Both the position numbers and the translations under genes were made by a program. Below are positions 1 to 8,338 of a DNA stretch of 64,000 bases, one piece after another. Origin of the DNA: Clostridiales bacterium. GTDB lineage: Bacteria; Bacillota; Clostridia; Peptostreptococcales; Anaerovoracaceae. The stretch lies in contig SVCQ01000005.1 in NCBI GenBank assembly GCA_015058275.1, forward strand, positions 1 to 64,000, read 5' to 3'. Every line of letters begins with the position of its first letter. The first letter of the stretch is position 1. The notes under the pieces are model-generated. The model saw only the letters and a list, made by a program, of their open reading frames with translations, did not search any database and was not told the DNA's origin.

Positions 1-59
1 AGAGCCTTGCTCTCCTCATCGGGAAGTATTCGCACTTTGGAAGTGAGTGTCACCTGCAT

Positions 60-77
60 ATCTGCACCATACGCTTG
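60..77. repeat. 18-bp direct repeat, left copy
   Basis: ATCTGCACCATACGCTTG occurs exactly here and at 1744-1761, on either side of the IS30-type transposase. The match is exactly 18 bp and stops at both ends. It looks like a long target-site duplication. Most IS30 elements duplicate 2-3 bp, but IS1630-type members are known to make much longer ones. Confidence 0.7.
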
Positions 78-110
78 AATGAAAAAGTAACTTCTACATA
101 AATCAGTGAA

Positions 111-131
111 AAAAGCCTGTCAGCGGCTTTT
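111..131 (+). terminator. Small hairpin AAAAGCC/GGCTTTT
   Basis: A 7-bp perfect stem (111-117 with 125-131) and a 7-nt loop are flanked by A and T runs. It could terminate a gene entering from the left or the minus-strand transposase. It lies inside the inferred insertion sequence. Confidence 0.4.
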
Positions 132-315
132 CATAAAAATAATAGGTGTTTGTATCTGAAGAATGTTGTAAAATTCAGGCGACAGCATAGAGGCTGATCC
201 ACGACAAAAAGGCGGAACCTGTGAAACGTGTAAATCTAAACGCTACATAGTGCATCGCCGGAAACGAAAGGATTCAGTTGTCCGGTCAAGCCTGTCTGCT
301 GTTGGAACTAAAGAA

Positions 316-1629
316 TTATTTTTTGAGAAGTGCTGGCTTAAGGATCACTCGGTCTGGGGAGACTTTCCGTAATCCTAAAGAGGTCAGCACTTTTTCACTT
401 AACAGTAATTCTGCCAAATCGAAGGGTGTCTGTCCGTTGAGTCCGTCTCTGGCGACAGAGTTGATGTGGCAAGTCATGAGTTTAACATCCTCGGAAGTGA
501 GCTTGCTCATGCTCCGACCTTTAGGGATGATGTAGCGAATGAACTCATGACTTTTCTCCAATCGACCCTTCTGGTTGGACTTGTAAGGATCGCAGTAAAA
601 AACGCGAGTACGCCTTTTTCTATTGGCAGTCATCTCGATCGACCATGGATCCTTGAACTCAGGACCGTTGTCGGTGAGTATTATCCTGAAAGTCTTGCGA
701 AAGACAACAGGACCGAGCCGATCATAGAGCATGTCGAAAACATCCTGAACAGACTTCTGCGTACAAGACGGAAGCAAAAAGATCAGCATGAACGATGACT
801 TCCTGAAGAGAAGTGTCATCAGGCATTTGCCTGCATCACGGCTGCCTTTAACTGTATCCATCTCTACGACCTCATAGTCTGGAAATGTTTCGGTATACTT
901 GAGGAAGTCCTTGTAAGTGCGACGGTTACGGTATGCATAGTTGATCGGGTTTTCGCCCCGGCGTTTCTTGCGAAGCTTGTATCTGACCCTGCGAGGCAGA
1001 TCGATGTTCTTCACAGTGAAGATGCCCATGTCCAGATAGTTGTAGATGGTCTTCCTGCTGCACGGAATAGAATCTCCGTACACAGAGAAGATGTGGCTCA
1101 AGGGCTGCCCCTGCTTGATGAGAGGGGAGATGAACTCATCGAGTTCTTTCAGGTCTTCCGGCGTCATATTGATGCCTGCTCTGGACTCGGAAAGGAGGGT
1201 CCTGTACCGTTTGTGAGCTTCTTCAGCTCTGTAATGGATCTGAGAAGCATGACAGGAACTCATTACTTTACATCCGTTGCAGACATATGGCGGGGACTTC
1301 AGCTCATCACATAGAAACGGCTCATAAAGTGGACATACATGGCTGCAATGATCGAATTGGCAGCTTCTGCATTTGCTTGAGCAGGCCCTGTGACACATCT
1401 TCATCTTGTCACAAGAGCCGTTACGGATACAGTCGTTACCTGGTCTGAGAGCGAGGCGGCCGTCATCCCATTCGACGAACTTGCGGATCTCAAGCGATAT
1501 TGTTGAAGGATCTTTTCCAAGAGCCTTTGCGATCGTCCTGAAATTTTCACCGCGTAGCAGGGCTTGCTCTATGTATACGCGATCCGAAAGAGTCAGATGC
1601 TTGTGGTCACCTTTGATTTCTTTGCTCAT
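316..1629 (-). CDS. IS30 family transposase
   Basis: DDE transposase of 437 aa that would cut and join the ends of its own element. The N-terminus carries a helix-turn-helix beginning TLSDRVYIEQALLRGEN, typical of IS30. A Cys-rich stretch (about residues 85-140, with many C-x2-C and C-x3-C pairs) looks metal-binding and marks the larger IS30 transposases of Clostridia. The catalytic core shows VEMDTVKG (first Asp), ILTDNGPEF (second Asp) and GRLEKSHEFIR (Glu). The start at 1629 was chosen because AGGAGG lies 5-6 bases upstream; an upstream ATG at 1662 adds 11 residues without a ribosome site. No frameshift or internal stop, so the enzyme may be active. Confidence 0.93.
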   Translation of the reverse strand: MSKEIKGDHKHLTLSDRVYIEQALLRGENFRTIAKALGKDPSTISLEIRKFVEWDDGRLALRPGNDCIRNGSCDKMKMCHRACSSKCRSCQFDHCSHVCPLYEPFLCDELKSPPYVCNGCKVMSSCHASQIHYRAEEAHKRYRTLLSESRAGINMTPEDLKELDEFISPLIKQGQPLSHIFSVYGDSIPCSRKTIYNYLDMGIFTVKNIDLPRRVRYKLRKKRRGENPINYAYRNRRTYKDFLKYTETFPDYEVVEMDTVKGSRDAGKCLMTLLFRKSSFMLIFLLPSCTQKSVQDVFDMLYDRLGPVVFRKTFRIILTDNGPEFKDPWSIEMTANRKRRTRVFYCDPYKSNQKGRLEKSHEFIRYIIPKGRSMSKLTSEDVKLMTCHINSVARDGLNGQTPFDLAELLLSEKVLTSLGLRKVSPDRVILKPALLKK

Positions 1630-2043
1630 GATTACCTCCTGTTCTCGCAGACAGGCGACCATGGCAATTATACTTGTGTATGAGTAATTTCAAGTGTGTA
1701 GAATTTAGTCTTACACAACTGGAATTTAAAAATATATTCAACGATCTGCACCATACGCTTGGGGATATATATGAGAAATCCGATGCAGAACTTATGTTCG
1801 CATTATATACACAAAGCCTTGCAAATACAATCGTTTCGGACTTAAAGAAACAAAAAAGAACAAGTCTGTCAATGCTGCAAAGCATGCGAGCCGGGCGGGA
1901 GACCAACAGCCTGGGGCGGGCAAAAGCGAGCGTGCCGGGGCATAGATACTATACAACTACAAGTTATTTCTAAAAACTGATCAGGAGATGAGGGTGGCAA
2001 TTCCTCCCCACCTTACAGAAGAAGGGGTATCCTTGCCGAATTT
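1630..2043. other. Right flank of the IS: repeat copy, gene debris, hairpin
   Basis: Contains the 5' side of the transposase gene, the second 18-bp direct repeat (1744-1761), a short open frame downstream of it (reading DIYEKSDAELMFALYTQ) that I do not recognise and that may be the tail of a gene broken by the insertion, and a hairpin at 1996-2037. Nothing here is supported as an intact gene. Confidence 0.45.
1744..1761. repeat. 18-bp direct repeat, right copy
   Basis: Exact copy of 60-77. The frame running through it (NDLHHTLGDIYEKS) stays open on this side, so the right side may hold the original sequence and the left side the duplicated copy. Confidence 0.7.
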
Positions 2044-2045
2044 TT
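1996..2045 (+). terminator. Hairpin with T-run, IS200/IS605-end-like
   Basis: GGCAA (1996-2000) pairs with TTGCC (2033-2037), enclosing TTCCTCCCC and GGGGTATCC, followed by TTTTT. It resembles both a rho-independent terminator and the subterminal hairpin that marks the right end of IS200/IS605 elements. No IS605 gene is next to it, so if it is an element end it is a relic. It runs directly into the start codon of the following gene. Confidence 0.5.
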
Positions 2046-3432
2046 GATGAACAGGAAACCTTTAAAACGAAGTATATTTATCGGAAGCACTATATTTATA
2101 GTTGTTCTTTGCCTGCTCCTCGGACTGACGATGTACCGGGGATACAGGCGGTCTCTTTATGAGCGCTATGAGGCGTATATCACGGATATGCTGACCTATG
2201 CCAGCGCCAATATGGATGTGGACGACCTCAAGGAGTGTGTCGAGACAGGGGTGAAGTCGCCAAAATATCTGGAACTCCAGACCTTCCTTGACAGTATAAA
2301 GGACAACCACAATATAGATTTCCTCTATGTGATCATACCGATGCATGCCGGTGAATATGACAATGTAAAGAATGTCATCGCCGCCATGGAGGCATATGAA
2401 TACGCCGATCTGGAAAAGTATCCGATGGTGGAGCTGGGAGGCCTTACGGGAGATTCATATCCGGCGGAGACGGCGGAGAAGTATTACGCTGCAAAGGACG
2501 CTAAGGAGATCGTCTTCTTTGAGGAGATAACTGAGTTCGGAGACGACTACACGGGGATCCTCCCGCTGTACACCTCGGACGGCAAGTTCTTTGCCGAGCT
2601 GTGCGTGGATGTTCCTGTAGCCGAGATCCATCAGACGATAAGGCGCAATATGACCATCAGCCTGTCGCTGATCGTCCTCGCGGGCGTAGTATTTATGCTG
2701 GGCTTTATCTTTTGGAGCACGCGGGTCATCGTGACGCCTGTCAAAAAACTGGAAGACAGTCTGACGGGCTTTGTCTCCACAAACCACGGGCAGGCGCTGG
2801 CTATGGAGGACCCGGACATACATACAGGCAATGAACTCGAGTCGCTGAGCGATGCCGTTATGCAGATGGCAGATGATATAAATGATTATGTCAAAGAGGT
2901 CGTGGAAGCAGAGCGTGTGGCCGCAGAGATGAGAGAGCTCGCAAACAAGGATGCCCTGACAGGGATCCGCAACAAGGCTGCCTTTGACGCGGCCATACAG
3001 GAGATCCAGAACAGGATCGATCTAAAGGAGGCGCTGCCGTTTGCCGCAGCTGTGTTTGACTGCGACGATCTTAAGATCATAAATGACAGCTACGGTCACG
3101 ATAAGGGAGATATATATCTGAAGACAGCGAGCAAGCTGATCTGCAGGGTGTTCAGCCACAGCCCGGTATTCCGTATCGGCGGGGATGAATTCGCGGCGCT
3201 GCTGACCGGCGAGGATTATGATAACAGAGAAGAGCTGGAGAAGCAGTTCGCCGAAGAGAGTCTGAAGGCCAGTGAGAGCGCGGAGCATGAGTGGGAAGAG
3301 GTCCGCGTGACCGAAGGGATCGCGGTGTATGATCCAAAGCTTGACAGAAAGGTGTCTGATACGGTGCGGCGCGCCGATCAGGTCATGTATGAGAGGAAAC
3401 GCACCGGCAAGGAGCACAGGACAGAGAAGTAA
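2044..3432 (+). CDS. Membrane diguanylate cyclase (sensor-HAMP-GGDEF)
   Basis: Makes the second messenger cyclic-di-GMP from two GTP at the inner face of the membrane. Membrane helix 1 lies at about residues 10-30 (FIGSTIFIVVLCLLLGLTMY), an extracellular sensor of about 170 residues follows, helix 2 is at about 205-225, then a HAMP-like linker and a GGDEF domain. The GGDEF signature is intact at residues 379-383 (FRIGGDEF). No RxxD inhibitory site is seen at its usual place just upstream, so product inhibition may be absent. The start is TTG at 2044 or ATG at 2047; neither has a good Shine-Dalgarno, and the upstream T-run hairpin leaves the promoter unclear. The ligand is unknown. It opens a run of three c-di-GMP genes. 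Confidence 0.9.
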   Translation: MMNRKPLKRSIFIGSTIFIVVLCLLLGLTMYRGYRRSLYERYEAYITDMLTYASANMDVDDLKECVETGVKSPKYLELQTFLDSIKDNHNIDFLYVIIPMHAGEYDNVKNVIAAMEAYEYADLEKYPMVELGGLTGDSYPAETAEKYYAAKDAKEIVFFEEITEFGDDYTGILPLYTSDGKFFAELCVDVPVAEIHQTIRRNMTISLSLIVLAGVVFMLGFIFWSTRVIVTPVKKLEDSLTGFVSTNHGQALAMEDPDIHTGNELESLSDAVMQMADDINDYVKEVVEAERVAAEMRELANKDALTGIRNKAAFDAAIQEIQNRIDLKEALPFAAAVFDCDDLKIINDSYGHDKGDIYLKTASKLICRVFSHSPVFRIGGDEFAALLTGEDYDNREELEKQFAEESLKASESAEHEWEEVRVTEGIAVYDPKLDRKVSDTVRRADQVMYERKRTGKEHRTEK

Positions 3433-3526
3433 ATATATTAACTATATCTTGAGTTTTTTGATATAATCAATCAATACATTTAGACAAGGACTGCCACGGG
3501 AGATTAGAGGGACAGAGAAGCACGCG

Positions 3527-5821
3527 ATGAGGATAACGGTACAGATCATCCTGGTAATCATCGTTATAGTGCTGGGCGTATGCATCCATTTCGCCGGGAA
3601 ATCGGATAAGCCTATAGCCCGGTCTGTTAGGTTGCTTATCATGTCCCTGATACCGGCGATAGTGGGCAATATAATAATCATAGGAGCGACAGAGAAGGGT
3701 GTTGCCGAGATAGGTATGTACATATACTTTATCGGCATGGACATCATCATGGCGTTCCTTTTAAAATTCGCGATCGATTACTGCTATTATTCGTGGAACA
3801 ACAAGCTCGTTATCTCAGCCGTCTACTCGCTGTTTACCGTAGATGTCATCCAGCTGCTGCTGAACCCGGTCTTCGGGCACGCGTTCGGCGCTCGCCAGGT
3901 CTCAGAGGACGGAGAGCCGTACTTCCAGGTAGTGCCATACATGGGGCAGCACTTCCACAGGGTCATTGCGTACGGCTTCCTCTTCGCTGTCCTGATACTG
4001 TTTACAATCAAGGCACTCAGGAGCTCGCGCCTCTACACCGAGCGCTACGCAACGATGCTCGCCTCCATGATATTCACATCCATATGGGAGAGCTTCTACA
4101 TACTCTCGGGCACACCTGTCGACACCTCCATGATAGGCTTCGGTATCTTCGGCGTGCTCGTATTCTACTTCGCGCTGTATCACAAGCCCGTATATCTTCT
4201 GTCGGGCATGCTTGAGAGCATAGCGTCGGGCCTTCCCGAAGCGCTCTTCTTCTTTAACGAAGAGGGGCAGTGCATATGGGCCAACGAGCTGGGCCATAAA
4301 CTCCTCGGCATCAAAGAGGAGCATCTCGAAAACGTCAGCTCCGAGCTGCGCGCGATGTTCCCTGAGCTGAGCGAGGAGGACGAGGAGTGGATCGGCGATC
4401 ATGTAAGCACCCGTGGAAGTGAGAGGACATACTATCATATCGAGAAGCACCGGGCCGTGGACAAGAGCGGACGCCGGCGCGTGGCGGGCAGCTTTATAAG
4501 CGTGCGCGACAATACCGAGATACAAAACAGGCTCGAAAGGGAGCGCTACAACGCTACTCACGACAGACTGACGGGCCTTTATAACAAGGAGCATCTCTTT
4601 GAGGAGATCCCTAAGATGATCGCGAGACATCCGGATACGGAGTATCAGGCGGTATTCGTGGACATCAACGAATTCAAGCTGGTAAACGATGTGTTCGGTA
4701 AGGAATTCGGCGACCACGTGCTGAGACAGGTCGCGGACTGGATCAGGACGGACATGAGGGAGCGCAGCGTATACGGCAGGATCGGAGGGGACACCTTCGG
4801 CGTCTGTATGCCTGTCGAGGAATTCGACCCGGATGCCTTAAACGAACAGATATCCAGCTATATCGTCAGAGAGGGAGATAAGGAGCACAGACCGCTCATA
4901 CACCTTGGCGTATACAAGATCGATGACCCGGATATCGACGCGTCAATCATGTTTGACAGAGCGCGCATGGCTCTGTCCAAGATAAAGCGTATCTACTCTC
5001 ATATCGCCTACTACAACGATGAGCTCAGAGAGGAGATACTCTGGAACCAGCAGATATCCGCCCAGATCACGGACGCCATCGCGGACGGGCAGATAAGGCC
5101 TTACCTGCAGCCTATAGTCAATGCCGAGGGAGAACTGGTGGGAGCCGAGGCGCTTGCGAGATGGATACATCCGGATAAGGGCTTCCTGCCGCCGTCGGAA
5201 TTCATACCTCACTTCGAGCACAACGGCAAGATCGCCGAGGTAGACAGGTTCATGTGGAACAAGGCGGGCGAGATCCTGGCTTCGTGGAAGAGCGTACGTC
5301 CGGATATGTTCATATCCGTAAATATATCTCCGGTCGATTTCTACTTCCTGGATATACCAAGAGAACTGAACGCTGTGGTCAGCAGGTACGATATCGATCC
5401 GTCAAGACTCAGGGTCGAGATCACCGAGGCTGTCGTGACGAGCAATATCGAGGAGAGGATAGATGTGATAAACCGACTCAGGTCGGACGGCTTCATAGTA
5501 GAGATGGACGACTTCGGCTCGGGCTACTCATCACTCAACATGCTCAAAGAGCTGCCGGTAGACCTGATCAAGCTCGATATGATATTCCTGCGCAGCTCGC
5601 ATGACAGCGAGAAGGCCAAAAAGATAGTGGACGGAGTCATCAGGCTGATCGATTCGCTCGGCATCGACTCTCTGACAGAGGGCGTTGAGACCGAGAGACA
5701 GTTCAAGACTCTTGTGGGCTACGGCTGCAAGCTCTTCCAGGGCTACTACTTCGCCAAGCCGATGCCTCTCGACAAATTTGAGGAATTCTGCGACAACGCC
5801 GCCATGGTGACGGCGGGATAG
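3527..5821 (+). CDS. 7TM-PAS-GGDEF-EAL c-di-GMP phosphodiesterase
   Basis: A 764-aa membrane protein expected to hydrolyse c-di-GMP. The first ~230 residues hold about seven hydrophobic helices of the histidine-kinase N-terminal 7TM type. A PAS-like part follows (ALFFFNEEGQCIWANELG), then GGDEF and EAL domains. The GGDEF signature is GGDTF (residues 420-424): Glu is replaced by Thr, so cyclase activity is doubtful and a GTP-binding regulatory role is more likely. The EAL domain keeps EAL at 541-543, ITEAVV, DDFGSGYSS from residue 661 and the TEGVET loop, so the phosphodiesterase looks intact. A -10-like TATAAT lies at 3462-3467. Close paralog of the next gene. Confidence 0.92.
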   Translation: MRITVQIILVIIVIVLGVCIHFAGKSDKPIARSVRLLIMSLIPAIVGNIIIIGATEKGVAEIGMYIYFIGMDIIMAFLLKFAIDYCYYSWNNKLVISAVYSLFTVDVIQLLLNPVFGHAFGARQVSEDGEPYFQVVPYMGQHFHRVIAYGFLFAVLILFTIKALRSSRLYTERYATMLASMIFTSIWESFYILSGTPVDTSMIGFGIFGVLVFYFALYHKPVYLLSGMLESIASGLPEALFFFNEEGQCIWANELGHKLLGIKEEHLENVSSELRAMFPELSEEDEEWIGDHVSTRGSERTYYHIEKHRAVDKSGRRRVAGSFISVRDNTEIQNRLERERYNATHDRLTGLYNKEHLFEEIPKMIARHPDTEYQAVFVDINEFKLVNDVFGKEFGDHVLRQVADWIRTDMRERSVYGRIGGDTFGVCMPVEEFDPDALNEQISSYIVREGDKEHRPLIHLGVYKIDDPDIDASIMFDRARMALSKIKRIYSHIAYYNDELREEILWNQQISAQITDAIADGQIRPYLQPIVNAEGELVGAEALARWIHPDKGFLPPSEFIPHFEHNGKIAEVDRFMWNKAGEILASWKSVRPDMFISVNISPVDFYFLDIPRELNAVVSRYDIDPSRLRVEITEAVVTSNIEERIDVINRLRSDGFIVEMDDFGSGYSSLNMLKELPVDLIKLDMIFLRSSHDSEKAKKIVDGVIRLIDSLGIDSLTEGVETERQFKTLVGYGCKLFQGYYFAKPMPLDKFEEFCDNAAMVTAG

Positions 5822-5840
5822 TTGTCGTTGACTCTACTAC

Positions 5841-5869
5841 TTGCCATCGCGACGATGATTTAGTAAAAT
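5841..5869 (+). promoter_or_regulatory. Promoter of second GGDEF-EAL gene
   Basis: TTGCCA (5841-5846), a 17-bp spacer, and TAAAAT (5864-5869), 39 bases before the start codon. This suggests the downstream paralog can be transcribed separately from its upstream neighbour. Confidence 0.55.
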
Positions 5870-5908
5870 CAGCAAGGTAAAATATTCGGTAGATTTGATA
5901 ATCACTAA

Positions 5909-8191
5909 ATGATCAGGTACTTCTTATTCGCAGTATTAATCATATCGCTTACGGCTCTTACTTATTGCGCCTACAAAGCAAGAACCAATGACAAGCCAAT
6001 CGCAAAACCGGTCTGGCTGCTGTTGATGTCGGCTATACCGGCAGTGCTCGGATCGGCCCTTGTTATTATCTCCCGCGAGCAATTCACTTCAGAGATCGGT
6101 CATTACCTGTATTACATAGGTATGAATGCCATCCTCGCTTATCTGTTCAACTTTGCGCTTGAGTACTGCCATATCGCTGACTACAAAAAGTCATATGTTA
6201 TGGTGATGTTTGCGGCAATGGGGGCCAATGCGGTACAGATACTGCTCAATCCATTCTTCCACAATGTATTTGAGACAAAGCGCATCGTCATAGGCGGTGC
6301 GGACTATTACACTAGGGTGCCGCACCTGGGCCACTATGTGCATCTTGCGGTCATCTACCTGTTTGCCGCGGCCGTTTTACTGGTCTTCATGAGGAAGATA
6401 ATGACTTCCGCGCGCATTTACATTGAGAGATACATCCTCATACTCTGCTCCATCATCATTTCAGGTATCTGGGAGAGCGTATACTTCATAGCCAACACTC
6501 CTCTTGATTCCTCGATGGTGAGCTTTGCTATCACGGGAGTTCTCATATTCTACTTCTCGCTTTACTACAAGCCGGTATTCCTGCTGTCGGATATGCTGCA
6601 GAGGATCGCGTCCGAGCTGGCGGAGTACCTCTACTTCTTTGATGAGGCCGGCGAGTGCATATGGGCCAACGAGAAGGGGATAGACTTCCTTGGCCTCAAG
6701 GAGGACGAGCTCTACAGGGTGTGCGATGAGATCGAAAAGCGCTTCCCTCAGATGTCCGGAAGGGATGAGGACTGGTGCGGTATAAGCAGCGAGGGCGAAG
6801 GCGATAACAAGCGTTATTACCAGCTGGAGAGCCACATCAACGAGGACAGCAATTACAGAGACCTCGTTATCGGCAGGTTCCTGAGTATAAGAGACACCAC
6901 CGATGAGCAAAGGAAGCTCGAGACCGAGCGATATAACGCCCGCCACGACAAACTCACCGGACTGTATAACAAGGAATATCTCTTCAAGCGCATCGAAGAA
7001 GAGCTGAGAGATAATCCGGGCGTCACATATCAGGTGGCGTATGTCGATGTCAATGAGTTCAAGCTGGTCAATGACATATTCGGCAGAGAATTCGGAGACT
7101 ATACCATACAAAAGATCGCGAAGTGGATCTCCTCAAGGATGCAGGAGCATTGTATCTACGGAAGGCTCGGGGGAGATACCTTCTGCGTATGCGAGCCGGT
7201 AGATCAGTTCAACCCTACACGCATCAATGACGACATCTCCGACTTTGTGGTAAACAAGGGAGATAAGGAGCATCACATACTTATCCAGATAGGTGTATAC
7301 GAGATCAGCCCTGAGGATACGGATGTGTCGATAATGATCGACCGAGCCCGTATGGCGCTTGCCAATATCAAGCGTACATACTCCCATATCGCGTACTACA
7401 CAGACGAGATCAAGGACAGGATCGTATGGGAGCAGCAGATATCTGCCGAGCTCGACAGGGCCATAGCCGAGAGACAGATCAGGCCGTACCTGCAGCCTAT
7501 AGTAAACCAGGAAGGCAAGCCTGTGGGGGCCGAGGCTCTCGCCAGATGGATACATCCGAAGAAGGGCTTCATGAGCCCTGCGGATTTCATCCCTGTATTT
7601 GAGCGCAACGGCAGGATCATAGATGTCGATCGTCATATCTGGCGCTGCTCTGCCGAGATACTCAGCGAGTGGTCGACTACTCATCCGGATCTCTTCATCT
7701 CGGTCAATATCTCGCCTATAGACTTCTACTACATGGATATCTATGAGGAGATACACGGACTGGTGGAGGAGTTCGGTCTTGATCCGGTCAAGCTCAGGCT
7801 CGAGATAACAGAGCAGGTCATGATGTCCAATCTCGAGGAGAAGCTGGCCGTGATAGACAAGCTCAAAAAGGACGGTCATCTGATCGAGATGGACGACTTC
7901 GGCAGCGGATACTCCTCGTTCAATATGCTCAAGGATATGCCTGCGGATCTCATCAAGATCGACATGGTATTCCTTAACAACGCCGAAAACAACAAAAAGG
8001 CGCGTATCATACTGGAGAGACTGATAGGCATGATAGAATCTCTCGGCATGATCTCGCTGACAGAGGGCGTCGAGACGGACAGTCAGTTTGCGGGACTCGC
8101 AAGGATGGGCTGCAAGCTCTTCCAGGGCTATCACTTCGCCAAGCCACTGCCTGTGGATGAGTTTGAGGAGTACTGCAGCAGCATCGCCTGA
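5909..8191 (+). CDS. 7TM-PAS-GGDEF-EAL c-di-GMP phosphodiesterase, paralog
   Basis: A 760-aa protein with the same plan as its upstream neighbour and alignable along its whole length: 7TM N-terminus, PAS-like part (YLYFFDEAGECIWANEKG), GGDEF and EAL. The GGDEF motif has the same Glu-to-Thr change (GGDTF, residues 421-425). The EAL domain keeps EAL (542-544), ITEQVM, DDFGSGYSS and TEGVET, so it should cleave c-di-GMP. The shared GGDTF change dates the loss of cyclase chemistry to before the tandem duplication. Divergence is greatest in the membrane part and the linker before GGDEF, suggesting different signals. It has its own promoter in the 87-bp gap. Confidence 0.92.
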   Translation: MIRYFLFAVLIISLTALTYCAYKARTNDKPIAKPVWLLLMSAIPAVLGSALVIISREQFTSEIGHYLYYIGMNAILAYLFNFALEYCHIADYKKSYVMVMFAAMGANAVQILLNPFFHNVFETKRIVIGGADYYTRVPHLGHYVHLAVIYLFAAAVLLVFMRKIMTSARIYIERYILILCSIIISGIWESVYFIANTPLDSSMVSFAITGVLIFYFSLYYKPVFLLSDMLQRIASELAEYLYFFDEAGECIWANEKGIDFLGLKEDELYRVCDEIEKRFPQMSGRDEDWCGISSEGEGDNKRYYQLESHINEDSNYRDLVIGRFLSIRDTTDEQRKLETERYNARHDKLTGLYNKEYLFKRIEEELRDNPGVTYQVAYVDVNEFKLVNDIFGREFGDYTIQKIAKWISSRMQEHCIYGRLGGDTFCVCEPVDQFNPTRINDDISDFVVNKGDKEHHILIQIGVYEISPEDTDVSIMIDRARMALANIKRTYSHIAYYTDEIKDRIVWEQQISAELDRAIAERQIRPYLQPIVNQEGKPVGAEALARWIHPKKGFMSPADFIPVFERNGRIIDVDRHIWRCSAEILSEWSTTHPDLFISVNISPIDFYYMDIYEEIHGLVEEFGLDPVKLRLEITEQVMMSNLEEKLAVIDKLKKDGHLIEMDDFGSGYSSFNMLKDMPADLIKIDMVFLNNAENNKKARIILERLIGMIESLGMISLTEGVETDSQFAGLARMGCKLFQGYHFAKPLPVDEFEEYCSSIA

Positions 8192-8241
8192 ACGGCCTGA
8201 ACAGCCTGAGAGGCATGAGCGGCTTGTACTGACTAAAATAA

Positions 8242-8270
8242 TTGAAAAATTAAGGGCCCGGTGGTAAAAT
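8242..8270 (+). promoter_or_regulatory. Promoter of the 1159-aa surface protein
   Basis: TTGAAA (8242-8247), 17-bp spacer, TAAAAT (8265-8270). The spacer and -10 overlap the left arm and loop of a hairpin (8252-8294), so initiation and the end of upstream transcription share the same bases. Confidence 0.6.
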
Positions 8271-8294
8271 GTTCAATTGATCAAAGGGCCTTTT
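8252..8294 (+). terminator. Hairpin with T-run overlapping a promoter
   Basis: AAGGGCCC (8252-8259) pairs with GGGCCTTT (8286-8293, one G-T pair), followed by further T. The 26-nt loop is long for a strong terminator. It would stop read-through from the GGDEF-EAL gene. Confidence 0.45.
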
Positions 8295-8338
8295 ATATTG
8301 GGTCTCAGGGATTAAAAATGAGGAGGTAATAAAGGCGA

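Larger units (their letters stand above)
1..315. other. Left flank, no supported gene
   Basis: No convincing coding region is seen. Short open stretches enter from the left edge but none has a recognisable product. The stretch holds the left copy of an 18-bp direct repeat (60-77), a small terminator-like hairpin (111-131) and the 3' non-coding side of the transposase gene. Position 290-299 (GCCTGTCTGC) is repeated in inverted orientation at 1647-1656 beside the transposase start, a possible but short terminal inverted repeat. Confidence 0.5.
78..1743 (-). mobile_element. IS30-family insertion sequence (ends inferred)
   Basis: The element is defined by one IS30-type transposase and by the exact 18-bp direct repeats on both sides. 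If these are the target duplication, the element spans 78-1743 (1666 bp). I could not find matching terminal inverted repeats at those ends. A 10-bp inverted pair at 290-299 and 1647-1656 would give a shorter element of about 1.37 kb hugging the gene. The boundaries are therefore uncertain; an IS30-type element is not. Confidence 0.65.

Noticed and set aside
1674-1973. Small gene after the IS
   Set aside because: It crosses the direct repeat, has no ribosome site and no recognisable product. It is at best a fragment of an interrupted gene.
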